64,000 bases of DNA from Setophaga petechia (Eukaryota; Chordata; Aves; Passeriformes; Parulidae): contig JANCRA010000017.1 in the NCBI GenBank assembly GCA_024362935.1, positions 1,240,001 to 1,304,000 of the forward strand. Reading direction: 5' to 3'. Under the pieces are notes generated by a model, which worked only from the letters and a program-made list of their open reading frames with translations, did no database searches and had not been told where the DNA came from. Shown piece after piece: positions 55,953-64,000 of this stretch; position 1 is the stretch's first letter, and the number at the start of each line of letters is the position of its first letter. Position numbers and translations under genes: made by a program.

Positions 55953-56692
55953 TGTGGCGGTGCCGAAACTGAGCCCGGCTGGCCCACAGGAATGCACAGC
56001 CAACAGCCTGTTTGAGGGCACGGGCAGCTGCAGGATCCAGGATCTCCGGCGGGAGCAACTGGATGACAAGGCCCTTTCCTGGGGCTCCCTCCACGTCAGT
56101 GGTGGAGGAGGCAGCTCCAGCAGGCTAAGCAGCAGAGTCGACAGCACGAGCCAGAGGCGATGAAGCAAACGCGAGGCAGCAATTCTCAGCAGCAAGGGAA
56201 GGTTTATTGGAAAGGGTACAGGGTATGGAAAGGTAGGAGGCTGCAGGGAACTGCCCCGAGGGGCGGTGTGAACAGAAATTTTATAGGGGGACCAGGGGGA
56301 GGTGAACCCCTTCCCCTGGCCAATGAACTTAACACCAAACATAAATGACAGGGGGTAATAACAAATGAAACAACATTAGGGGAGGGCCAGCTCTGCTCTG
56401 CCCAATCACCCTCTGTCCTGGGGAGAAGGGTCTGGAAAAACAGGCAGGGACAGAGAGTAACAGGCAGGCAGGCTAACAACTCAAGATACAGGGGTGGGAA
56501 TTAAAAGATACAAAAAGGCGGGAGTTACTAAGCAACAGAATGACGGACAGTCCCTCAAGGAGAAAAACAGGGGGAGGGGAAGCCTGGCAAGCGCCATCTT
56601 AAGTAAGTAAAACCAATACATTACAATACAATGAATTAAAATCAAACTGAACTGAGAAAGGGGGAGGGAGACTGCGGGGGCGCACCGCAACA
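55953..56692 (-). repeat. ERV2 5' LTR (740 bp)
   Basis: Reads as identical to 47,541-48,280. The promoter TATAAAA is at 56,279-56,285 (minus) and AATAAA at 56,203-56,208. It would drive gag transcription leftward. Confidence 0.95.
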
Positions 56693-56698
56693 ATTGTC
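56693..56698. repeat. Target-site duplication of ERV2, 5' side (ATTGTC)
   Basis: Perfect copy of 47,535-47,540. Confidence 0.95.
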
Positions 56699-57009
56699 AA
56701 CGGAAAGAAATTGAAAACGGGAGGAGGGAGGAGGAGAAGACACAAGCTGCTTTTGAGGCAGCTGACACAAGGACCGTCGGCCTCATGAGCAAACAAGAAA
56801 ACCAAATGAAACTTCACAGCAATCTCATCAACAGCTTAGCGGACAAATGTCCAAATACATTTGTTTATTATGTGTATAATATATACAGAGATGTTCTTCA
56901 TTCTGACAGAATTTTCAGGGAGCAAGCTCGTGTATGACACGCGGAACCAATGGTGTATTGGAAATGGCCAACATGCAGAACACATGGTTCCATCCTGAAC
57001 GCTACCACA
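56699..57009. other. Intergenic DNA, nothing recognised
   Basis: About 310 bases between ERV2 and the CR1 fragment. No gene or repeat recognised. Confidence 0.6.
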
Positions 57010-57415
57010 GCAGAATCACATGATCATAGAATAGGCCAGGGTTGAAAAAGACTTTAAAGGCCATCTAGTTCCAGCCCTCTGACATGGGCAGGGACACCTT
57101 TTACATGCCCAGGATGATCAGAGCCCCATCCATCCTGGCCTTGAACACCAGGCTGGGGTGTCCATAACTTCTCCGGGCAGGCTGTACCACTAGCTCACCA
57201 CAATCACAGGGAAGAATTTCTTCTTAGAATCTAATTTCGACCTGCCCTCTTTCACTTTGAAGCCATTGCCCATTGTCCTGTCTCCATAGCTTCTAATGAA
57301 GAGTCCCTCTCCTATTTCCCTTCAGATAATGGAATGTGTTGTGAAGTCTCCATGCAACATTCTCTTCACCAGGCTAAACAGCCCTAAATCTCTCAGCCTG
57401 TGGGATGTGCTCTTG
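57010..57415 (-). mobile_element. CR1 LINE, truncated 3' end
   Basis: The plus strand reads ATCATAGAATAGGCCAGGGTTG, AAAGGCCATCTAGTTCCA, CCATCCTGGCCTTGAACACC, AATTTCTTCTTAGAATCTAA and TTGTCCTGTC, the reverse complement of the familiar avian CR1 3' region. The 3' end, with its ATTCTATGAT-type terminal repeats, lies at about 57,010. It is diverged and 5'-truncated, carries no open frame, and is not mobile. Its presence is the main direct sign that the window is avian. Confidence 0.88.
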
Positions 57416-58249
57416 TCCTGAATACTGAACTGCAGTATTGGATAATGGTTTTTTGAATCCTTTGAAGGCATGTTCTTTTTCAGCATTAAATTAGGCTAAA
57501 TAGCTTTGAATTGTGGGTATTGCATGTGAGCAACAGAAATCACTGCCCTGGCTTGCCTTTTTTACAGCTCCTTTCCATGGGAGACTCCGTGCAAACAATC
57601 ACAGCTGGTGAGACAGTGGACACACCATTATTGCGAAAGAGCTTTGCTCAGTAAACATAGAGGAGGATTAAATATTGAAATGCAGATGATAGAAGTCGCC
57701 CAACGGACTCTGATGGTGGAAATCAAATACTAGTCTAAAATTTTGAATGCAAATAATTCCTCCCAATGACGCCAGACAAGATTGTTTGGCTTTGAATCTG
57801 AGCTCGTAGTGGATGGTCTACAGGTTGAAAACAGTGTAGATATTTTTCCTTTTTTTCATTAGTGGCTCAGAAACTAAAAAGGCATCTACAAAATGGTGAA
57901 TACATCCCTACAGATTCAAAAATAGTTGTTCTTAATTTGCATCTCCATCATAACAACAGATCGTTAGAAATAAAGTACAGATGGGAATTTCATAGCTTCC
58001 CAGAAATGAAGAAGGAATTGACCAATGGGTCTTAGCAGAAGTTACAAATTTTTCAGCATGAGGCATCTCAAAAGTATTTTAACTGTACAGTACTTTTCTG
58101 TACTTCTGGCTTTTATCTCAAGGATGCATTAAAAAAAAAAAAAAGAAAAAGAATATAAGGAAAAAAAAGAAAAAACCCCTACCAAATATATATATTACAT
58201 GACTAAGGTAATAAACACAATCAGTAACATATATAGCAACAAAACCCAC
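57416..58249. other. Intergenic or eroded ERV3 3' region, nothing firm
   Basis: AT-rich DNA with an A-rich run at about 58,130-58,180. A 3' LTR for ERV3 would be expected in or near this interval but I cannot identify TG/CA ends, a TATA or an AATAAA with confidence. Confidence 0.5.
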
Positions 58250-59641
58250 GTTTTTTAACTTTCAACCTTTTCTTCTCAACACACTCTCAAAAATGGAATT
58301 GTTTCTCTATCTGCCTTGAATAATTTTGGAGAAAAAACACTCTAAGGTCCTGGTCCACTTGCCACGTGGTCCAACCCTCAAAGGAAGTCTGACAAAAAGG
58401 CAAACAGGCCTTTTTGAGAATTTCTGAGACTTGTTTTGCATCATCAGCAATTTGACTAGTTTAGGAGACCATGCTGGATTGAACAATATTTGTTGTTGAC
58501 CAGTTTTCCTGATTATATATGCTCTAATTTCAAAATCCTCGGGCTATGTAAAAGCAGTGATTGGGCTAGAGAAGTGGTAGTAGAAGGTTGGGTCATGCCA
58601 TTATTATCAACTTAAAAGAAAGGCCTTCAGTATTTTTGGACCAAAGACAAACAACATCTGCAGTTTGTGTAAATGTAAAATTGTGCCAACAGTCTTGTAC
58701 GCTTGGGGGCGTAAAAACCTGTTCATGCTTATTTGTCTGTTCTGTCAAAACACTGATTGAGATTGCTTTACTGTAAGTAGTTCCATGAATCATTCAGCAT
58801 CCTATGCTAATTTCTTCTTCCACTACCCCTAGTAGCTGCCAGGTTTTTTGTTTTTCCCATTCCTGCAACGTGAACAAAAGCCTGGGTCCAAGGCCATTTG
58901 GTAACACATTGACTAAGGGGACTCTCAGTCCCTTCTACCAATTGGGGTATAACTATTGAGTTCATGTGGGCTTTGTAGTCTCAGTCCCTTCTACCCACTG
59001 GGATGTAACTATGGGACTCAGTGTGGGTTTTGTTATAGCGCTTATCTTAAATTTATGAAGTAAGCCTTTTCAGCCTAACGGGTCGGTCAAATTATTTTGC
59101 CAGGGGCATGTCATCTAAATCGGTTTAGTTAAAGTAAAATTATGACAGCAATCACTTTTACAATTCTTTGTACTTGCAACATTGTTTTGGGACCTAGAGT
59201 GTAATGCCCAACATACTCCTGGTGGCAACACAGAGTAAGGGGAATTTGTTTGGCACACTCCCACTTCTTTGTAGGACACAGTCTCGCTGAAGAGATATCC
59301 ATATCATTTTTCCCACCTGGTTCCATAAAATTTCTGGCAACTCTAATGGAGGTGGCTTTCTCATAGATAGGTCCTTCCATTTTTCTGCATGCTTCCACAA
59401 TTGACTCACCAATTGTTTCAGTTAGAGTTCTAGTCCAGTCCTTCTAACCCCATCACCACTCACTTGGACCATATACCTCGGAGTCATGCATCACTATAGG
59501 CTCTAGGTTCGGGTGGCCACCCTTGGGATATGCTCCTAGAACATTAGTGTGATGGAGGGTAGCTTCAGACCACAACCACTCAGCAGGATCCTGTCCATGG
59601 AATTGTGGTAGGATGCAGAAAAGTGTCACCAGTGTTATCAT
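58250..59641 (-). pseudogene. env: ERV3 env remnant
   Basis: A start at 59,641 opens with a hydrophobic signal-like stretch (MITLVTLFCILPQFHG) followed by a W-rich segment to 59,453. After in-frame stops the same frame continues with a cysteine-rich stretch (59,129-59,452) that includes ACRKMEG and PLTLCCHQEY. Further left, around 58,300-58,560, a frame with ADDAKQVSEILKKACLPF and FFLQNYSRQ looks like a TM ectodomain but is not proven. Two diverged 56-base repeats (CTCAGTCCCTTCTACC...) lie at 58,924-59,035. The position directly downstream of integrase supports env. Confidence 0.5.
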
Positions 59642-59725
59642 AGTTCAGATGATTTTCATGTCCCTCAGGATTCTTCTGTAAAAGTAAAAACAACAGAAAT
59701 CCTGTCACTGAGAGGCAAAAAAGAT

Positions 59726-61899
59726 TTAAAATGATGGGATTATCCAGCATGTATTTATCCGATGCTCTTTCCCTAGAGCATCAGAGGCTAACCATGCATA
59801 TTTATTCAGAGGGGTTTTCAGCACTAGTGCTACTTCCCCTACAGTAGGGGGGTCCGCCAGAAGAGGTCGTCCAGGATAATGTGCAGGATTTTTTGAATCG
59901 TCAGGTCCCCGTAGTGAGGGAATGATGCTTGGAGCTGTTGGGCAAAAGGCAGTGATTTTGGAACTTCCATTCACCCCCCATCTACTGTTCACTCTTTTAA
60001 CAGCTTCCCATAATGAACATCCCAATTTCCCTCTTGTGTCTTCCTTTCAAAAAACCATTGGTTCTTTCTAAGATCCCCTTAGCTTGAGGGTAGTATGGGG
60101 TGTGGCAAGTCCACTTAATTCCTTCACCTTTTGCCCAATGCGGTACACCTCTAGCAGTGAAATGGGACCTCTTATAAGATTGAAATTCCTGTGGCTTTGG
60201 GAAAGTTCCAAACCACCCCTGCAAAGCTTTAAGCATATTATGACCTGTAGCTCTTTTAAAAGCATCAGATTGAACCAACCTACATACAATTTCTATTCCT
60301 ACTAGCACAAAGTGTTTACCTCCTGACTTCCTAAAGGGGCTGATATATAAGTCTATATATAAGTCTACCTGCCACGGGTCCCATAAGTCTTTACCCTTTC
60401 TTAAATGCAGAGGGTCATCTTCTAAAGGATGTCTTTCCATGCCCGATCCGGCTTTATCTCTGCTTGGGCACGCGCAGGATGGTTCGGGGCAGCCCGCGGA
60501 TCAAAGGACGAGTCTGGACTCTTCAATGCTTCGGTCTTCAAAATGTTTATTGCTTTTTATCTCACAGAGTTTTCCTTTCTGCCAGCCGGGATCTGACCAG
60601 CAAGGCAGCCAAGGGCGCTCTGACCACGCACGGGGCAGTCGTGTCCTTTTATAATAAAAACTACGTACATTATATTTACCTTTTATTCCCAATACCTTTC
60701 ACCCTTATTAACAAGTGCCACCTTCACCTCAAACCAATCCCCAAGTGCCAGCACCACCACAGAAGATGGAAGACAAGAAGAAGAAAGAAGAAGCATGAGA
60801 CACGCCCCGATTCCTCCATCTTGTCTCCATAACCCCCCTGTACCGAGATATAACCCCCCTGTACCATAATCCTAAAATATGCATTTCACCCTGAGAATAT
60901 ATAATCCCTCCACCACTTAAACTGTGGTCATTCTCATGTCCTCATACACACCCTCTGAAGGGTCAAAGTCCAGCCACCAAGAATGCCTGGCAACATTCCA
61001 GGACCTCCGAGCCCCCCATGGGTTTTCTCGGTGATTCTGTACGTTAGGAGCGATATTCTGAGCTGCCACATCTCCAGTCACCTGTGACATTGCTCATAGG
61101 CTGATACGCATGCTTTACACATTTCCCTGATAACTGGCCAATCACGAGCATGAGCTTCTTTGTACAAATCTTTTGCACCTGTGTGCTGTCTTTTTACATG
61201 CAGCCATTCTAATAGTTGATCTCAGTCCTCAGTAATTAGTTCCTTTCTCAAGGGGCTGAGCCTTGCTAGTTCATTAGCTCTATTATTCCACTCTCCTGCT
61301 GGATTTCCATCTGTTTGGTGAGAAGCTACCCAACCAACAGCAAAATTTCCTTGGCTTGTGACATCTAAAGTTTCTTGCCACTTTTCCTTTTGCCACACTA
61401 GAATTCTGTGAACTTCCCAATAATTTTTCTGCCAGAAAGGAAGCCACTCGGTACAACCTTTGTATACTGCATAGGAGTCAGTGAAAATGCAGACAAGAGA
61501 AATGTTCTGTGCTTCACGTCGGAAAACACTCCAAACAGTTATGAGATCCCCAGCCTGAGCACTGCCTTCCCCTTTGGTAATGATTCTTTTGCCAGATGAA
61601 ATGTGTAAGGCAGCTGCTCTGTATCTCCATACCTTCCCTTCCTGTTTTGCAGAGGCATCTGTGAACCAAGAACTTGCTGCTAGTTCGGGGGAGAAAGGAA
61701 GGGCAGCTTTGATTACAGAGGCAGATTTATCTTGGCTGCTAGCCAGCCTCTCAGTGTCTTGGACTGTTAGATTTTTAGCAGCACCTTCTCTTATTGAGAT
61801 GGCATTACAGTAGGCTTCCATCTGAGTATACCATTTTCTATCTGAGGCCCTTTGGGCCACCCCGTCAGGTGGGGAGGTCCCATTAGTGACAATTTTCAT
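59726..61899 (-). pseudogene. pol: ERV3 RNase H and integrase, split by a solo LTR
   Basis: RNase H (61,222-61,899) is in one frame with FTDASA, FTDSYAV, WVASHQTDG and a terminal NRANELARL. Upstream integrase (61,071-61,221) has the zinc-domain pattern HTGAKDLYKEAH...C...C. The nested LTR follows. The integrase core (59,997-60,439) has WQVDLY, a degraded second catalytic region (YKRSHFTA, where SDNGSH-type sequence is expected, so the second acidic residue looks lost) and ILERTNGFLK with the last glutamate. A frameshift near 60,000-60,030 leads to the C-terminal domain (LLADPPTVGEVALVLKT, RWIIPSF-like end) to 59,726. Non-functional. Confidence 0.8.
60440..61070 (-). mobile_element. Solo LTR (631 bp) nested in ERV3 integrase
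   Basis: TG/CA ends (TGTGGCAGCTCAG at the start and CCGGATCGGGCA at the end, minus strand). TATAAAAGG lies near 60,645 and AATAAA near 60,548, in the right order for a minus-strand LTR. Flanking hexamers TTTCCA (60,434-60,439) and TCTCCA (61,071-61,076) differ by one base and look like an aged 6-bp target duplication. Removing it in the mind rejoins the integrase zinc domain to its core, so the boundaries are well supported. It is a class II (6-bp) type, not the ERV1/ERV2 LTR. Confidence 0.82.
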
Positions 61900-61935
61900 A
61901 ACTTTGAAAGAACCTCTTAATACAATAGCCTGTTG

Positions 61936-63450
61936 TCATGCATTTTTTTCCTTTTCTAGGAGAGCTATGCTAACCACAAACAACCCCTTTTCCCAGGTAG
62001 TGTATCTTTTCTCAGCATCTTTGAAACCACAGGAATAAAAACCAAGAGGCCCCGTCAGACCCTCGGGACCCCACTGCCAAATGTGTACTGATAGCCCTGA
62101 GGAGGCAAATCCCCATTCCATCTGAAAGGGATCTGTGGGATAGATAGGGCCTAGTGCTTGGTGAGCTGTGGCCTCAAAAATCAGTAGTTGCAATGCCTTT
62201 TCCTGAGGAGTCCAATCCCACTTCACCCTTTTCCTCAGCAGATCATGAAGTGGTCTAGCAATTATTCAGAAATCTGGGATGGGTTTTCTCCAGAACACTA
62301 ATAGTCCTAGAGCTTGCTGGAGATCTTTCCTTGATTCAGGCATTTCAATCTGCTCTAAAGAGGTTAGGTATCAAGTGGAATACTTGTCATACCTCCTTTC
62401 CACCAAATTCCCAAAAACTTCACTTCCTGAGAAGGCTTCTGAATTTTCTCAGGGGACATCTGCAAATCAAGAGTTTCTAAGTGAGAAATTATTTTCTGCT
62501 GATATTTCTCTACTACCTCTATTTCATCCTCTCCCCCCCGCCTCCAACCAGTATGTCATCAATGTATTGATTATCAGCTACAGGATCAGGTTTGGGTATT
62601 TTTTCTAATTCCTGGGCTAAAGCATGGTGGGCCAAAGTGGGGGAGTGTTTGTAGCCTTGGGGAAGCCCAGTGAAAGTATATTGCTGTCCTTTCCCATGTG
62701 AATGCAAAATGGTCCATATCTTCTGGCTGTATAAGTATCATAAAGAAGATGTCTTTGACATCCATAGTTGCCATTGTCATGATTGAGTGAGCCTTTTCTT
62801 CATTGATGTTATTACTCAGCTAAGTTTGGGACCGCTGCTGCAAGAGGGTCTGTGTTGGCATTAAGCCTGCAAAAATTCATTGTTAATCTCCACTTTCCAT
62901 TGGCTTTTTGGACTGGCCATACTGGTGAATTAAAAGGAGAATGTGTGTGAATTACTATCTCTTGGTTTCTCAAGTCCTGTGGAACCGCTTTGATACCTTC
63001 TCTGGCATCAGAAGGTAGAGGGTATTGTTTTACATTAGTTGTTTTATTATAGGGTAGGGAGGGTGCAGTTTGAAGCAGCCTAATGTTAAGTGGCAGTGCG
63101 CCAAAAGACCACAGAAATCCCTCAGAGTCTTCCCACTGCCTCCCAGCAAGGACATTCATCCCTAGTAAATTATTTGATAAGTCCCTGATTACCATTTTGA
63201 CAACTAGTTGATGCTCATCTCCAAGGAGTGTCAGTTTGACCAAGGCAACATTCATACATTCGTGTAGTACCCAGAGCATTAAGAACACAGCATTGTCTCT
63301 TACTTGGAACAATTCCACACCTCTGGGCATCCTTTTTTGTTAGTGCAGAGATTTGAGCCCCAGTGTCAATCAAAAAGCTTACTGGCAGCCTTTTGAGGCC
63401 CGTGATAATTGGAATTAATATATCTCTTGATTTATTTTTAGTGAACATTC
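61936..63450 (-). pseudogene. pol: ERV3 protease and reverse transcriptase, frameshifted
   Basis: Protease (63,215-63,448) has FLIDTGAQISALT; the frame changes at about 63,240-63,300 into 62,812-63,330, which carries the end of protease (LLGMNVLAG) and the RT fingers (THSPFNSPVWPVQK, GKWRLTMNFCRLN). A stop at 62,812 and further frameshifts separate the palm: TMDVKDIFF (62,586-62,780), then LPQGYKHSP and QYIDD (62,519-62,707). The connection domain (61,936-62,226) has KRYTTWEKGLF. Catalytic aspartates are still visible but the chain cannot be made whole. Confidence 0.82.
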
Positions 63451-64000
63451 TTAAATAAACCCAAGCTTTGCCCCTTTGCCCACCTGTAAGCGGCAGAGAG
63501 ATTAGTTTCCTAAAAACCCTGTTGGTTTTGGTTCACTGCCTGTGTTCTGAGGGAGAGGATGGGGGAGGGTTCCACTGCCTGGATCCTCAGAAAGAAGCTG
63601 GCAGAGTGTTTATTTTGGTTCATTGCCCGTGTTCTGTGGGAAAGGCTGGGGGAGGGTTAGTTTTGGTTCCTGAGAAGGGAGAGGTGCACTGGGTTGAGCC
63701 AATGGATTCGATTTTCGCTGGTGCCAATTATTCATTATTTTCAGCAATTTATCAAGGCGCAAACCATCCATCACCTCTTTGGAGACCCACTTTTTAATTC
63801 CCAACAACCACCAATGGTGGCAGTAAGAGATCTGTTTTCCCTTCTCTAAATTTTCACTGTGAGGAGCCCTAATAAACCAAACACCTTTTGTTTTGTCTGA
63901 TTTCTCCTCAGGGGTTTTTATAGGTCCATACTTTCTATAATAATTAATCAGATCTACTGCAACTTCATCCCATGTCCAAAATTTACAGTTACTGGTAGGT
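63451..64000 (-). pseudogene. gag: ERV3 gag 3' part (partial, cut by window edge)
   Basis: An open minus-strand frame enters at 64,000 and ends at 63,610 with FWTWDEVAVDLINYYRKYG, CHHWWLLGIKKWVS, and a P/Q-rich tail (SAPLPSQEPK). It lies just upstream of protease, so gag is likely; no zinc knuckle or major homology region is seen in this piece. The rest of gag, the leader and the 5' LTR lie outside the window. Confidence 0.5.

Larger units (their letters stand above)
47541..56692 (-). mobile_element. ERV2: complete provirus of the ERV1 family, pro-pol interrupted
   Basis: 9,152 bp, minus strand, same plan as ERV1: 5' LTR (55,953-56,692), primer site, gag, frameshift site, pro-pol, env, polypurine tract, 3' LTR (47,541-48,280). 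The two 740-bp LTRs read as identical, so this insertion is also recent, though it differs from ERV1 by scattered substitutions and by LTR length. The 6-bp target duplications are perfect. One stop codon breaks pro-pol; gag and env are open. ERV1 and ERV2 lie in the same orientation about 28 kb apart, so they are separate integrations, not a local duplication (flanks and LTRs differ). Confidence 0.95.
58250..64000 (-). mobile_element. ERV3: old broken provirus, runs off the right window edge
   Basis: Minus-strand order env, integrase, RNase H, RT, protease, gag from left to right, each in fragments separated by frameshifts and stops. RT has QYIDD and LPQGYKHSP, and protease has LIDTGAQ. The reverse transcriptase and integrase style (THSPFNSPVWPVQK, TPYYPQA) resembles class III (ERV-L-like) elements more than ERV1/ERV2; lineage is not settled. 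A solo LTR of another family is nested at 60,440-61,070. The 5' part lies beyond 64,000. Confidence 0.8.

Noticed and set aside
47541..56692. ERV2 as a duplicated copy of ERV1
   Set aside because: LTR lengths (740 and 747), target duplications (ATTGTC and CTCTTG) and flanks differ, so they are independent insertions.

Overview
The window looks like a bird nuclear genome, probably a songbird. It contains a degenerate CR1 LINE in the usual avian 3'-end form, several avian-type endogenous retroviruses (ERVs) and LTRs, and a large tandem satellite. I found no host protein-coding gene, tRNA, rRNA or CRISPR array. All real coding capacity is retroviral and lies on the minus strand. The species call rests on recognised repeat style, not on a database search.

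Layout. 1-35.2 kb is an array of a satellite with a period of about 286 bp. It is homogenised and organised into higher-order repeats (a 19-monomer unit of 5,432 bp and a 5-monomer unit of 1,430 bp) up to about 27.5 kb. It then decays into diverged monomers, some carrying an extra GC-richer block of about 190-220 bp, and ends at about 35.2 kb. A complete provirus (ERV1, 9,979-19,170) sits inside the array. The homologous monomer in the first higher-order copy is the empty site and fixes the junctions to the base. 35.2-47.5 kb is mostly unique intergenic DNA with two or three solo LTRs, including one of 1,366 bp with 5-bp target duplications. 47,541-56,692 is a second provirus (ERV2) of the same family. 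57.0-57.4 kb is a CR1 fragment. 58.2 kb to the window end is an older, broken ERV (ERV3) whose integrase region is split by a nested solo LTR.

ERV1 and ERV2 share one plan: LTR, tRNA-Lys1,2-type primer site, gag with MGxxxS, PPPY, NPF repeats, MHR and a single zinc knuckle, an AAAAAAC -1 frameshift site, pro-pol in one frame, a splice acceptor, env and a polypurine tract. Gag and Gag-Pro-Pol would make the particle and the replication enzymes; a spliced mRNA would give Env. Env has a transmembrane subunit with an internal fusion loop and CX6CC, the alpharetrovirus arrangement. ERV1 has every frame open and LTRs that read as identical, so it is a very young insertion. ERV2 also has matching LTRs and open gag and env, but a stop codon interrupts pro-pol.

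The points most worth a second look are the young intact provirus inside a higher-order satellite, its mosaic organisation with a compact SU lacking N-glycosylation sequons, three extra bases at its 3' junction, and the long-form satellite monomers at the array edge.
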